Source: Bacteroidetes bacterium HGW-Bacteroidetes-2
GTDB taxonomy: Bacteria > Bacteroidota > Bacteroidia > Flavobacteriales > Flavobacteriaceae
DNA: 64,000 nt
Assembly: GCA_002842575.1 (NCBI GenBank)
Contig: PHDJ01000001.1
Location: 186,001-250,000, forward strand
Reading direction: 5' to 3'
Shown one piece after another: positions 32,597 to 43,132 of the stretch. A program made the translations under genes and the position numbers. A model generated the notes under the pieces. It did not search any database and was not told the origin of the DNA. It worked only from the letters and a program-made list of their open reading frames with translations. Each line of letters opens with the position of its first letter. Position 1 is the first letter of the stretch.

Positions 32597-35512
32597 TTAA
32601 AATATAAAGTTAAACCCTAAAACAAAACCTCTTGGTCTTGGATAGAAATTATTGTCAATACCACTACTTATTTCAGGATCTAGTCCTTTATAGTCTGTTA
32701 TAACAAAAAGGTTTGTTCCTGTGATGCTAGCTCTAAAGTTAACGTGTTCAAAAGGAATTGTGTACCCTACGGATAGGTTATCCAATCTCACAAAATCGGC
32801 TTTTCTAATGTAATAGTCAGAAAACAATTGTGAGTTAAAGAAATTTGTTTCTAGAACATTGGTGCTACCATTAAAATAGAAATCGCCTGGAGCATCTTCA
32901 ATAAATCGGTAATTTCCAATATCAGAATATACATTATTATATACATAATTTCCTAGGCTTCCGCGAAAGGTAAATGCAAAATCTAAATTTTTATAGGTTA
33001 AACTTGAAGAAAATCCTATAAAGGCGTCTGGAGTGGCTTTTTTGTAGGCTACTCTATCCGCTTCGGTTATTTGATTATCACCATTTACATCTACATAAGC
33101 CCCTTCAATTGGGCTGCCGGTTTGGTCATATACTTGACGGAATACAAAAAAGGTGGTTGGGTCATATCCTGGTTTCCAAATTTGAATGTTGTTTCCAACG
33201 CCACCGCTAATTCCTCCTCTAGGGATGAAAAAGTTTGCATCGTCACTCAAATTTAGTTTTGTAATTTCTAAATCTTGAAGTGTGGCATTTACATTAATAC
33301 TCCATTTAAGGTTTTCAGAACGTATAATATCAACGTCAAGATTTGCTTCTAAACCTCTACTTTTGGTTTCACCTACATTGGTAGTTAAAAAGTCTGATAG
33401 GTTAGAACCTGCGGGTACGGGAACCTGTGCTAATAAATCTGTAGTTTCTCTATAATAAGCATCTACAGAAAGGTTTATTCTGTTTTTTAAGAATCCGAAG
33501 TCAACACCCACGTTATATTGTTCTGTTTCCTCCCACCTAAGATTTTCGTCAAAAGCTTGTGGACGTAAGGTGTTTACAAAAGTATCGCCAAACTGAACAC
33601 TAGCAGAGGCTTGTCCAGGAGTAAAAATACCTAGATAGCCATAATTAGGCCCTATTTCTTGATTACCAGTTACCCCATATCCTGCTCTAAGTTTTAAGTT
33701 GGAAATGGTTTGAGAGTTTACTAAAAATTCTTCATTATTTATTTTCCAACCTAAGGATACTGCGGGGAAATTTCCCCAACGGTTAGCGTCTCCAAATCTA
33801 GAAGAACCATCTCTTCTAAAACTTGCAGATATAAAATATTTTGATGCAAAATCTAAATTTAATCTTCCAAAATAGCCTTCTAAGGAGTTTCTGTTTTTAA
33901 TTGTAGGCTTGGTAATAAGCGTACCTTGCTCAGTAACTTGTTGATCTGATTCTACATAAAACTCTTGGTAAGAATGTCCAGCAGTAAAATCATAATTTAA
34001 ATTGAATCTTTCTACAAAGTTTTTATAGATAAGAAATACATCTAAATTTACATTTCTATTTAAACCAGAATAAAAATTTCTGAACTCACCGTTTAATTGC
34101 GATGCAGAGTTTTTGCTTATAAATTGTCTCCCATCTAATTCTGCATAATCATAACCCGCATTGGTGTTAATAGTAACTTTGTCGTAAAAAGGGAGTTTAT
34201 AAGAGGCGTTAAGATTAGTGATGTTTCTTTTACTTCTGGCTTTATTATCGTCTTGTTCTAGTTGAGCTACTGGATTTTTAGGTGCTAATGCAATGGGGTC
34301 GCCATTGGGTTGTACATATTCAAAAAACCCATCAAAAGGACTTCCATCGCTAAAAATAGGTTGGGTTGGGTCAAATACAATGGCGTTTCTAATGGCCCCA
34401 CGGTTTGCAAAGACATTATCATCGAAACTCCCTACGCTAGTTAGATTTAATTTTAAGTTATCTTTTAAAAGGCTACTTCCTAGGTTTAGGGTAATAGCAT
34501 TTCTTCTAAACAAATCATTGCCTAAAATTCCTTGACGCGAAGTATTGTTATAATTCACGCGATAATTAAATTTTTCAAAGCCTTCTGAAAAAGTAATGTC
34601 ATGGATTCCGCCTGTTGCAGAACGATATACTTCATTTTGCCAATCGGTAGATGCTAAACCCAATGGTTTTGCAGGATTGTTGTCTGATCGTGCATTAATT
34701 AATGTCCTGAATTCATCTCCATTAAAAACATCGATTTTGTCTGTAACATTTTCTACAGAAAACTGAAAACCATATTCAATTTGAAAAGGAGCACCTTTTT
34801 TAGTTCGTTTAGTAGTGATTAAAATTACCCCATTAGATGCTCTCGAACCATAAATAGCTGTGGCAGATGCATCTTTTAAAACCACCATTTCTTGAATTTC
34901 TGAAGGGTTGATGGCATTTAGTGCATTTCTAACACCTTGAACGCCTCTTTGGTCTAAAGGCACACCATCAATAACAATAAGCGGATTGTTGTTTGCAGAT
35001 AAGGAAGAGCCCCCTCTAATTCTTATTTCGGCACCTTCACCAGGGCCTCCACCTCCTGTGGTTATTCTTACTCCAGCAGATTTTCCTGAAAGTAATTGGT
35101 CTGCAGATACAATTGCTCCTTTATTAAATTCCTCAGAGGTTACTTTTTGAACTGCGCCAGTTACTGCTTCTTTTCTAGTAGAGCCATAACCTACTAATAG
35201 CACTTCGTCGAGAACCGAAGCGTCTTCTAGAAGTTTAATATCTAGTTTGCTTTGTCCTTGATAAACTACTTCCTGTTTTACATAACCTACATAAGAATAA
35301 GCAAGTATTTGTCCACTCGATACTTTTAGGGTATAATTTCCGTCAATATCTGTTATTGTCCCTGCTGTTGTTCCTTTAATTATTACATTTACTCCCGGAA
35401 GGGATAGCCCCGTAGCTTGGTCTGAAATTGTACCACTAACCTCTGACTGTGAGAAGGCTATAATTGGAAACAAAACAAACAATAACATATACACTTTTAA
35501 ATAATGTTTCAT
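32597..35512 (-). CDS. susC: SusC-family TonB-dependent receptor
   Basis: A 971-aa outer-membrane importer. Signal peptide 1-21; carboxypeptidase-like regulatory domain (SGTISDQATGLSLPGVNVII); plug with the SusC signature DEVLLVGYGSTRKEAVTGAV, LIVIDGVPLDQRG and KDASATAIYGSRASNGVILI; 22-strand barrel ending in Phe (RGFVLGFNFIF). It imports malto-oligosaccharides with TonB energy. It is first of the susCDE unit, and a perfect LacI-type operator lies about 110 bp upstream. Confidence 0.94.
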   Translation of the reverse strand: MKHYLKVYMLLFVLFPIIAFSQSEVSGTISDQATGLSLPGVNVIIKGTTAGTITDIDGNYTLKVSSGQILAYSYVGYVKQEVVYQGQSKLDIKLLEDASVLDEVLLVGYGSTRKEAVTGAVQKVTSEEFNKGAIVSADQLLSGKSAGVRITTGGGGPGEGAEIRIRGGSSLSANNNPLIVIDGVPLDQRGVQGVRNALNAINPSEIQEMVVLKDASATAIYGSRASNGVILITTKRTKKGAPFQIEYGFQFSVENVTDKIDVFNGDEFRTLINARSDNNPAKPLGLASTDWQNEVYRSATGGIHDITFSEGFEKFNYRVNYNNTSRQGILGNDLFRRNAITLNLGSSLLKDNLKLNLTSVGSFDDNVFANRGAIRNAIVFDPTQPIFSDGSPFDGFFEYVQPNGDPIALAPKNPVAQLEQDDNKARSKRNITNLNASYKLPFYDKVTINTNAGYDYAELDGRQFISKNSASQLNGEFRNFYSGLNRNVNLDVFLIYKNFVERFNLNYDFTAGHSYQEFYVESDQQVTEQGTLITKPTIKNRNSLEGYFGRLNLDFASKYFISASFRRDGSSRFGDANRWGNFPAVSLGWKINNEEFLVNSQTISNLKLRAGYGVTGNQEIGPNYGYLGIFTPGQASASVQFGDTFVNTLRPQAFDENLRWEETEQYNVGVDFGFLKNRINLSVDAYYRETTDLLAQVPVPAGSNLSDFLTTNVGETKSRGLEANLDVDIIRSENLKWSINVNATLQDLEITKLNLSDDANFFIPRGGISGGVGNNIQIWKPGYDPTTFFVFRQVYDQTGSPIEGAYVDVNGDNQITEADRVAYKKATPDAFIGFSSSLTYKNLDFAFTFRGSLGNYVYNNVYSDIGNYRFIEDAPGDFYFNGSTNVLETNFFNSQLFSDYYIRKADFVRLDNLSVGYTIPFEHVNFRASITGTNLFVITDYKGLDPEISSGIDNNFYPRPRGFVLGFNFIF

Positions 35513-35620
35513 ATAGTTAATTACTTATTAATAAATTAATCAATCACCTTATTTTAAACTTCCGCACCGAAATTAACATTAATTTCATATTTATTTAACT
35601 TTCTCTTTTTCTAATAGGCA

Positions 35621-35636
35621 ACGAAAACGTTTTCGT
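35621..35636. promoter_or_regulatory. LacI-type operator between susC and the regulator
   Basis: ACGAAAACGTTTTCGT is a perfect 16-bp palindrome with the central CG typical of LacI/GalR operators. It lies between the divergent susC and lacI-type genes and can serve both. On the susC side, TAATTTCG (35568-35575) is a possible -7 element, which would put the operator well upstream, as for an activator. Confidence 0.85.
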
Positions 35637-35746
35637 GTTGATAAGTTTTAAAAGTTTAACATTTAAGAGGTTATTTGTCTTTTTTATTTTATACCGTATT
35701 CTATTAAATTAGCTTTTTTTTACAAAATCTTTACTATCTTTAAAAA

Positions 35747-36808
35747 ATGTATTTACCAAACCAAATGCAAAAGCTTACCTTAAAAAGCATCGCTAAAGAA
35801 ATAGGCGTTTCTATTTCAACGGTTTCTAAGGCTCTGAAAGACAGTCCTGAAATAAGCGACGATACCCGCCAAAAAATCAAAGCATTTGCAAAACTCTATA
35901 ATTACAAACCCAACAATATAGCCCTTAGCCTTAAAAACAGAAAGACTAAAACCATTGGTGTTATAATTCCTGATATTGTTCATTATTTTTTTACTACCGT
36001 TATAAGTGGCATTGAAGAAGTGGCTAACCTAAAAGGATATAATGTAATTGTTGGGCTTTCTAATGAATCTTTTCAAAAGGAAGTAATCAACATGGAAATG
36101 CTAGCAAATGGAAGTATTGACGGTTTTATTTTATCAGTATCCAAAGAAACACAACTTTTAAAAGATTATCACCATCTTGAGGAAACCATAAATCAGGGCA
36201 TGCCCATAGTAATGTTTGATAGAACCATAAACGAAATAGTTTGTGACAAGGTAATCGTTGACGACACAGAAGGCGCTAAAAATGCGGTTTTAAAATTACT
36301 GGACTTAGGGTGTAAAAATATTGCTATTATTACTACTGAAGACCACGTGAATGTAGGAAAATTAAGAACAAAAGGATACAAAATGGCATTGGAAAGTAGA
36401 AATATTTTTAAGTCTAATCATCATATCTTACACTTAGAGGAAAAGCTTTATGACCCAATATTTATTAAGGAGTTAGAAGTTGTCATTTCCGATTTTCTTA
36501 AAATAAATCCTTCTATAGATGGTATTTTTGCGGTAAATGAAGTATATGCACTCTCTGCCATTAAAGCAGCAAAAAAATTACAAAAAGAAGTTCCTGAAGA
36601 CCTAAAAGTTATTGGTTTTACAGATGGAATTCTTTCTAAATACGCAACTCCAAGCCTCTCAACAATGAGCCAACACGGAAAAATTCTAGGAATGAAAGCC
36701 GCAGAATTACTAATACAACGTTTAGAATCTTTAGATGTTGATTTACCCTACCAAACTGTAATTATAGAAACTGAATTGATTGAAAGAGAGACCACAGAAA
36801 ATATTTAA
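35747..36808 (+). CDS. LacI-family transcriptional regulator
   Basis: A 353-aa regulator: helix-turn-helix at about residues 10-30 (LKSIAKEIGVSISTVSKALK) with the hinge helix KPNNIALSLKN, then a periplasmic-binding-protein-like effector domain (TIGVIIPDIVHYFF ... GIFAVNEVYALSAIKAAKK ... TMSQHGKILGMKAAELL). The effector is expected to be maltose or a maltodextrin. The start is uncertain: the ATG at 35747 follows a possible -7 element closely, and the ATG at 35765 (MQKLTLKSI) gives the usual family N-terminus. It faces the maltose genes downstream and the Sus genes upstream. Confidence 0.92.
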   Translation: MYLPNQMQKLTLKSIAKEIGVSISTVSKALKDSPEISDDTRQKIKAFAKLYNYKPNNIALSLKNRKTKTIGVIIPDIVHYFFTTVISGIEEVANLKGYNVIVGLSNESFQKEVINMEMLANGSIDGFILSVSKETQLLKDYHHLEETINQGMPIVMFDRTINEIVCDKVIVDDTEGAKNAVLKLLDLGCKNIAIITTEDHVNVGKLRTKGYKMALESRNIFKSNHHILHLEEKLYDPIFIKELEVVISDFLKINPSIDGIFAVNEVYALSAIKAAKKLQKEVPEDLKVIGFTDGILSKYATPSLSTMSQHGKILGMKAAELLIQRLESLDVDLPYQTVIIETELIERETTENI

Positions 36809-36848
36809 CTTTTTACTTAAAAAATTATTCTATATTTACATCCTAATT

Positions 36849-36894
36849 TATTAGACCTTATTTTTACTTCCAAATTTAATAAATAAGTCTAATA
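36849..36894 (+). promoter_or_regulatory. Inverted repeat in front of the transporter gene
   Basis: TATTAGAC-C-TTATTT (36849-36863) is mirrored by AAATAAGTCTAATA (36881-36894) with a 17-nt loop. It lies 36 bp before the transporter start, between regulator and transporter. It could be a leader hairpin, a weak terminator of the regulator transcript or an operator. Confidence 0.45.
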
Positions 36895-36930
36895 CTATTA
36901 GGCTTATCGTTTTAACTAAATATAAACGGT

Positions 36931-38304
36931 ATGCAAAAACCTAGATTAAAATTCTGGGATATTTGGAACATGAGTTTCGGATTTCTTGGAATTCAGTTTG
37001 GATTTGCCCTTCAAGGGGGCTTTATGTCCAGAATATTCCAAACACTCGGTGCTGAAAAAGATCTCATTCCTTTATTATGGCTAGCAGCCCCTCTTACAGG
37101 GCTTTTAATTCAACCCATCATTGGCTATTTAAGTGACCATACTTGGCATTCCAGACTTGGCCGTCGAAGACCTTATTTTTTAATTGGCGCAGTGTTAAGT
37201 TCGGTAACCTTATTTTTTGTTCCTCACTCTCCCGTTCTTTGGGTTGCCGCTGGCTGTTTATGGATATTAGACGCATCTATAAACATCAGTATGGAGCCTT
37301 TTCGGGCTTTAGTAGCAGACAAACTTCATGAATCGCAACGTTCCTACGGTTTCGTAATTCAAACACTAATCATTGGAATTGGAACTTGGATTGCAAGTAA
37401 TTTGCCTTGGCTAGTAAGTGAACTTGGAGTTAGTAATGATGCCGCTCCAGGTATTGTTCCAATGTCTGTTAAAGTAGCTTTTGCCATAGGAGGTCTTATT
37501 TTTATTTCTAGTATATTATTTACAATAATAAAAACAAAAGAATACCCACCAGAAGACCTTGAAGCATTTAAAAAAGAAAAAAAAGAAGCAAGTTTTTTTA
37601 AGGACTTTAAGCATGGCTTTCAATTTATGCCCAGAACCATGATAAAATTAGGCGTCATACAGTTCTTCAGTTGGTTTGCTTTTTTCACTATGTGGAGCAT
37701 GGCAACTCCCGCCCTTACAGAACATGTTTTCAACGCCCCAATGCCTGTAGAAGCCAAGTATAATTTTGAAATAGCTTCTGAAACAGAACGCTTTAGTAAT
37801 GACAATATCAATTATCAGGATGCAGCAAACCTTGTGGGCTCTGCAATGGGTGTCTATGGTTTATCTTCTATGGCTTTTGCTTTAATACTTGCTTTTTATA
37901 CGTCTAAAAGAAGAATTAACCGAAAATTTATCCATTTATCTTCCCTTATTTTAGGCGGTCTCGGCTTTTTAGCTATGTACTATATTCCCGATCCTTCCAT
38001 ATTAAAATATTGTTTTATACTTATAGGTATTTCATGGGGAAGTATCCTTTCCATGCCTTATGCTATGCTCTCTAGCTCTGTAAACCCAAAACAAATGGGA
38101 ATGATGATGGGTCTTTTCAATATGTTTATTGTTATTCCTCAAATTGTAGCCGCACTTGGTGGAATTAACATCTTATCAAGACTCATTGGTGCTGAAACAA
38201 TACACACAATGACGTTAGCAGGAATATCTTTAATTATTGCCGGTTTGTGCAACCTTTTGATTACAGACAAACACGCTATTTCATACCAACCTAAAATTAG
38301 TTAA
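36931..38304 (+). CDS. MFS/GPH-type maltose transporter
   Basis: A 457-aa inner-membrane protein with about twelve helices. It has the conserved loop SDHTWHSRLGRRRPYFLIGA between helices 2 and 3, typical of the SLC45/GPH sugar transporters found in Bacteroidetes maltose loci. The central cytoplasmic loop is charged (KKEKKEASFFKDFKHGF). It probably imports maltose made in the periplasm. Its stop is 3 bp before the beta-phosphoglucomutase start, so these genes form one operon. Confidence 0.88.
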   Translation: MQKPRLKFWDIWNMSFGFLGIQFGFALQGGFMSRIFQTLGAEKDLIPLLWLAAPLTGLLIQPIIGYLSDHTWHSRLGRRRPYFLIGAVLSSVTLFFVPHSPVLWVAAGCLWILDASINISMEPFRALVADKLHESQRSYGFVIQTLIIGIGTWIASNLPWLVSELGVSNDAAPGIVPMSVKVAFAIGGLIFISSILFTIIKTKEYPPEDLEAFKKEKKEASFFKDFKHGFQFMPRTMIKLGVIQFFSWFAFFTMWSMATPALTEHVFNAPMPVEAKYNFEIASETERFSNDNINYQDAANLVGSAMGVYGLSSMAFALILAFYTSKRRINRKFIHLSSLILGGLGFLAMYYIPDPSILKYCFILIGISWGSILSMPYAMLSSSVNPKQMGMMMGLFNMFIVIPQIVAALGGINILSRLIGAETIHTMTLAGISLIIAGLCNLLITDKHAISYQPKIS

Positions 38305-38307
38305 ATA

Positions 38308-38961
38308 ATGAAAAAAACTTGTTTCATATTTGATTTAGATGGTGTACTTGTTGACACAGCAAAATTTCATTTTATTGCTTGGCAAAATCTTGCAATGACT
38401 TTGGATATTGACTTTACCGAAACAAAAAATGAACAATTAAAAGGGGTAAGCAGAATTCAATCCTTAGAAAAAATATTAGCTTGGGGAAATAAATGCATTT
38501 CTGCAGACACCTTTAAGCAGTTATTAACAAAAAAAAACGAACACTATTTAAGGTATGTAAAAGGTATGACCACAAAAGATATTCTACCGGGAGTAATGCC
38601 TGTTTTAAACTTTTTAAAAGAAAAAGAATGTCCTATGGCATTAGGATCTTCCAGTAAAAATGCCCAAACCATTTTAAACAAAATAGAACTTACTAACTAT
38701 TTTAAAGTAATCGTTGATGGAAACTCTGTCACTAAAGCAAAACCCAATCCGGAAGTATTCATAAAAGCAGCACAACTTCTAAATTGTCTTAATAGCCAAT
38801 GTGTCGTTTTTGAAGATTCCATTGCTGGTATTCAAGCAGCCAATACGGCAAACATGCAATCTATTGGTATTGGAAGTGCAGAAATATTAAACGAAGCCCA
38901 TTTTGTTTTTCCTTCTTTTGAGGAAATTAAAATCCCTTTCATCCAGTCTTTAATGAATTAA
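38308..38961 (+). CDS. pgmB: Beta-phosphoglucomutase
   Basis: A 217-aa HAD-superfamily enzyme. Asp9 (nucleophile) and Asp11 lie in FDLDGVLVDT; the cap has the specificity loop KGVSRIQSLEKIL; then come LGSSSKN, KAKPNPEVF and VFEDSIAGIQAA. It turns beta-glucose 1-phosphate into glucose 6-phosphate. It sits directly before maltose phosphorylase, which makes beta-glucose 1-phosphate, so the pair feeds glycolysis. Confidence 0.94.
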   Translation: MKKTCFIFDLDGVLVDTAKFHFIAWQNLAMTLDIDFTETKNEQLKGVSRIQSLEKILAWGNKCISADTFKQLLTKKNEHYLRYVKGMTTKDILPGVMPVLNFLKEKECPMALGSSSKNAQTILNKIELTNYFKVIVDGNSVTKAKPNPEVFIKAAQLLNCLNSQCVVFEDSIAGIQAANTANMQSIGIGSAEILNEAHFVFPSFEEIKIPFIQSLMN

Positions 38962-38965
38962 AATC

Positions 38966-41272
38966 ATGAACCAAGATTATATTCAACCAAACCCATGGTC
39001 TATCCTTGAAGAAGGATTTAACCCAAATCATATAAAATCATCTGAAAGTATATTTAGCTTAGGAAATGCAGTAATGGGACAACGTGCAAGCTTTGAAGAA
39101 AAGTACTCTGGAAACACTTTTCAAGGCAGTTACATTGCAGGAATCTACTATCCCGACAAAACTCGTGTGGGTTGGTGGAAAAATGGGTATCCTAAGTATT
39201 TTGCAAAAGTACTAAACGCACCTTCTTGGATAGGCATAAACGTTATTATAAACAATGAAGAGCTTGATTTAAATGCTTGTGTGAACGTAAAAAATTTTAA
39301 AAGAGAACTTAATATGAAAGAAGGTATTCTCTACCGAAGTTTTAGTGCAACTTTACATAATGGAATAGAAATAGCCGTAAAATCTACACGATTTTTAAGT
39401 CTTGCCTTTGATGAATTAGGAGCTATTAAATTTGAAGTAACGCCAATAAATCAAGATGCGACCATCTCTTTTATAACCTACCTTGACAGCGGTATAAAAA
39501 ATCAAGATAGCAACTGGGACGATCAATTTTGGGACACCAAAAAAGTAAGTATAGAAAATAACCAAGCACATATCGAAGCAAACACATTGAAAACATTCTT
39601 CTTTGTGAATACCTTTATGGAAAACAAAACATTCCTTAACGGAAAAGAATTTCAAATACCTCCAGAAACAAATTCAACCCAAACCTATGCTGGATTAAGC
39701 TACACAAATAAAACATCTAAGGGGGAAACTTTTAGTGTTCAAAAACTTGGCGGCTATACCACATCATTAAATCATGACTCTGAAAAGTTAATATCCGCCG
39801 CAAAAAACACTCTAAAAACGGCAAATGCCCTAGGTTTTGAAAAGCTTAAAAAAACGCAGCTTAAAGCGTGGGAAGAAATTTGGCGCCATAGCGACATTAC
39901 TATTGAGGGTGACATAAAAGCACAACAAGGCATTCGGTTTTCCATCTTTCAATTAAATCAAACGTATTTAGGAAAAGACAGTAGGCTGAATATAGGCCCC
40001 AAAGGATTTACTGGCGAAAAATATGGGGGAAGCACTTATTGGGATACTGAAGCCTACTGCATCCCTTTTTATATGGCAACAAAAAATAAATTCGTTGCAA
40101 GAAATTTACTCGAATATAGATATAGACAATTAGACAAAGCTATAGAAAACGCTACTAAACTTGGATTTACAAATGGAGCGGCCCTATTTCCTATGGTTAC
40201 AATGAATGGCGAAGAATGTCATAACGAATGGGAAATTACCTTTGAAGAAATTCACCGCAACGGAGCCATTGCTTTTGCCATATTTAATTATGTACGTTAT
40301 ACCAATGACTATAGTTACATCCCAGAAAAAGGTTTGGAGGTACTTATCGCAATTGCTCGCTTTTGGCAGCAAAGAACCAATTTTTCAGATGCTAAAAACA
40401 AATATGTTATTTTGGGCGTAACAGGACCAAACGAATACGAAAATAATGTAAATAATAATTGGTACACAAACTATATAGCTAAATGGTGTATTAATTATGC
40501 TATAGAACAAATCAATCATATTAAACAATATTATGAAAAAGACTTTGTGCGCATAATGCACAAAGCTAAATTATCAGAAGCAGAAATCAAAAAATGGAAA
40601 CTTGTTGCAGACAATCTCTATTTCCCGTATGATGAAAATAAAAAAGTATTTTTACAACAAGAGGGCTTTCTGGATAAAGAATTGATTCCAGTAAAAGATT
40701 TAAACAAATCACAAAGACCCATCAATCAAAAATGGTCTTGGGATAGAATTTTACGTTCAGCATACATCAAACAAGCCGATGTACTTCAAGGATTTTACTT
40801 CTTTGAAGACCACTTTACTACAGAAGAGTTACAACGCCATTTTGATTTTTATGAACCCTTCACCGTTCACGAATCTTCCCTTTCACCTTGTGTACACGCT
40901 ATTCAAGCCGCTAAATTAGGCAGAATGGAGCAAGCATATCAATTTTATCTGCGTACCTCCAGATTAGATTTAAACGATTATAACCACGAAGTAGAAGAAG
41001 GGTGCCACATTACCAGCATGGCAGGCACTTGGATGAGTATTGTTGAAGGGTTTGGCGGTATGCGAATAAAAGAGAATATGCTTCATTTTTCACCAAAAAT
41101 ACCCGAACAATGGATCTCTTATTCCTTTAAAATTAATTTTAGAGGACAGGTAATTCAGGTTTATGTAACCAAGGAATGCTGCTCTTTTGAGCTTCATGGA
41201 AATACACCCCTAGAAATTGTTGTACATGAAAAAACAGTGACCTTACTTCCAAAAGAAAAAATAACCGTATGA
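38966..41272 (+). CDS. GH65 maltose phosphorylase
   Basis: A 768-aa enzyme with the GH65 layout: N-terminal super-beta-sandwich (NPWSILEEGF; GSYIAGIYYPDKTRVGWWKN), linker helices, an (alpha/alpha)6 barrel with the general acid Glu490 in TGPNEYENN, and a C-terminal beta cap. It splits maltose with phosphate into glucose and beta-glucose 1-phosphate. Specificity for maltose over trehalose or kojibiose is inferred from the locus. It follows pgmB by 4 bp and overlaps the next gene by 4 bp, indicating translational coupling. Confidence 0.93.
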   Translation: MNQDYIQPNPWSILEEGFNPNHIKSSESIFSLGNAVMGQRASFEEKYSGNTFQGSYIAGIYYPDKTRVGWWKNGYPKYFAKVLNAPSWIGINVIINNEELDLNACVNVKNFKRELNMKEGILYRSFSATLHNGIEIAVKSTRFLSLAFDELGAIKFEVTPINQDATISFITYLDSGIKNQDSNWDDQFWDTKKVSIENNQAHIEANTLKTFFFVNTFMENKTFLNGKEFQIPPETNSTQTYAGLSYTNKTSKGETFSVQKLGGYTTSLNHDSEKLISAAKNTLKTANALGFEKLKKTQLKAWEEIWRHSDITIEGDIKAQQGIRFSIFQLNQTYLGKDSRLNIGPKGFTGEKYGGSTYWDTEAYCIPFYMATKNKFVARNLLEYRYRQLDKAIENATKLGFTNGAALFPMVTMNGEECHNEWEITFEEIHRNGAIAFAIFNYVRYTNDYSYIPEKGLEVLIAIARFWQQRTNFSDAKNKYVILGVTGPNEYENNVNNNWYTNYIAKWCINYAIEQINHIKQYYEKDFVRIMHKAKLSEAEIKKWKLVADNLYFPYDENKKVFLQQEGFLDKELIPVKDLNKSQRPINQKWSWDRILRSAYIKQADVLQGFYFFEDHFTTEELQRHFDFYEPFTVHESSLSPCVHAIQAAKLGRMEQAYQFYLRTSRLDLNDYNHEVEEGCHITSMAGTWMSIVEGFGGMRIKENMLHFSPKIPEQWISYSFKINFRGQVIQVYVTKECCSFELHGNTPLEIVVHEKTVTLLPKEKITV

Positions 41273-43122
41273 AAAAACAATGGATTTTATATGTTTTTTT
41301 ACTCCATTGTGCTTTAGTAAATGCACAAATTGAGCGAATGGAACCTCCCTTTTGGTGGAGTGATATGCAACATCATACTTTAGAAATTCTTTTTTACGGA
41401 AAAAATATTGCGCAATTTGAGGTTTCATCGACCCATATACCCGTTACCAATATTAAACGAACAGAAAACCCAAATTATTTGTTTGTTTCTGTGGACACAA
41501 AAGATGTTAAACCTGGAAAATATACATTTGATTTTCTTAAAAACAACAAAAAACAATTCCGTAAAATCTATGAGTTAAAACAACGCAAAGTGGGCTCAGC
41601 ACTACGAAAAGGTTTTGACGCTTCAGACGTTATTTATTTGCTTATGCCTGACCGTTTTGCTAATGGAAACCCAGAAAATGACAGTACTCTAGATACCTCA
41701 GAAAAAGTAAATCGAGAAAATCCAGGAGGTAGACACGGTGGAGATATAAAAGGAATTATTAATCATTTAGAATATCTGGAAGACCTAGGAATTACTACCA
41801 TTTGGAGCACTCCCTTGCTGGAAGATAACGAGCCGGTTTACAGCTACCACACCTATGCACAAAGTGATTATTATAAAATTGACCCTCGTTTTGGAACCAA
41901 TGATGATTACAAACAACTTTCCTATGAAATGCAACAAAAAAACATGAAACTCATTATGGATTATGTAACCAATCATTGGGGAAGCAAACATTGGATGATT
42001 CAAGATTTACCTACAAAAGATTGGATACATTTTTGGAATGACGGTGATGAAACAGGTTTTAAACGCAGTAATTACCGAATGACCACACAATATGACCCTA
42101 ACGCTTCAAAAACAGATGCAACAGGATGTATGAACGGTTGGTTTGACAATACCATGCCAGATATGAATCAACAAAACCCACTTCTACTAAATTATATGAT
42201 TCAAAATGCTATTTGGTGGATTGAATATGCTGATTTAAGCGGATTAAGAGTAGATACCTATTCCTATAACGACAAAGAAAGTATCGCAAAATGGACAAAA
42301 GCTATAATAGAGGAATATCCTAACTTCAATATTGTAGGGGAAGTATGGATGCACAACCAAGCTGCTATTGCCTATTGGCAAAAAGATAGTAAAATAGGGG
42401 CCATTCAGGATTACAATTCAAATTTACCTTCACTAATGGACTTTACTCTTCACGACGCTATTATGGTCATGTTTAAGGAAGAAACTGGCTGGGATACAGG
42501 TTTACAAAGAGCTTATACTAATTTTAGTTTTGATTATCTTTACCCAAACAGCAACAACATATTAGTTTTTGCAGGCAATCACGACACCAATCGTATCAAT
42601 GAAATTTATAAAGACTCCATAGACGCTTATAAACTAGCAATGGCACTTATCCTTACTACTCGGGGAATTCCACAGCTATATTATGGAGATGAAATAGGCA
42701 TGCAGGGCAACAGAGATATTAAAGGTGACGGCGATATTCGCAAAGATTTTCCTGGCGGTTGGGCTGGTGATTCTAAAAATGCTTTTACTAAAGAAGGGCG
42801 CACTGCAAATCAAGAAAAATACCATAGCTTTTTAAAAACTTTGCTACAATTTAGGAAAAATACACCTGCACTACATTTTGGAAAATTAGTACATTACATT
42901 CCTCAAAATCAAGTATATGTATATTTTAGAAAACTAGAAGCCCAAACCGTAATGGTGATTTTGAACAACAGTAATACGGATCAAATAATACAATCAAATC
43001 GTTTTTTAGAAGGTATAGAAAATGCTAAAACCGGAAAAAATATATTCACAAATCAAAAAATAGACCTAACCACAACCATTACCATAACTAAAAAATCGCC
43101 ATTAGTAATTCTTTTAGATTAA
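41269..43122 (+). CDS. Periplasmic GH13 cyclomaltodextrinase/neopullulanase-like
   Basis: A 617-aa exported enzyme (signal peptide 1-19, VNAQ). It has an N-terminal Ig-like domain (about 20-105), then a GH13 barrel with DVIYLLMPDRFANGNPENDS, nucleophile Asp329 (GLRVDTYSY), acid/base Glu358 (IVGEVW) and Asp439 (GNHDTNR), and a C-terminal beta domain. The layout resembles SusA of Bacteroides, which cuts cyclodextrins and pullulan fragments to small malto-oligosaccharides in the periplasm. It overlaps the maltose phosphorylase gene by ATGA. Confidence 0.9.
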   Translation: MKKQWILYVFLLHCALVNAQIERMEPPFWWSDMQHHTLEILFYGKNIAQFEVSSTHIPVTNIKRTENPNYLFVSVDTKDVKPGKYTFDFLKNNKKQFRKIYELKQRKVGSALRKGFDASDVIYLLMPDRFANGNPENDSTLDTSEKVNRENPGGRHGGDIKGIINHLEYLEDLGITTIWSTPLLEDNEPVYSYHTYAQSDYYKIDPRFGTNDDYKQLSYEMQQKNMKLIMDYVTNHWGSKHWMIQDLPTKDWIHFWNDGDETGFKRSNYRMTTQYDPNASKTDATGCMNGWFDNTMPDMNQQNPLLLNYMIQNAIWWIEYADLSGLRVDTYSYNDKESIAKWTKAIIEEYPNFNIVGEVWMHNQAAIAYWQKDSKIGAIQDYNSNLPSLMDFTLHDAIMVMFKEETGWDTGLQRAYTNFSFDYLYPNSNNILVFAGNHDTNRINEIYKDSIDAYKLAMALILTTRGIPQLYYGDEIGMQGNRDIKGDGDIRKDFPGGWAGDSKNAFTKEGRTANQEKYHSFLKTLLQFRKNTPALHFGKLVHYIPQNQVYVYFRKLEAQTVMVILNNSNTDQIIQSNRFLEGIENAKTGKNIFTNQKIDLTTTITITKKSPLVILLD

Positions 43123-43132
43123 ATTTTAACCA

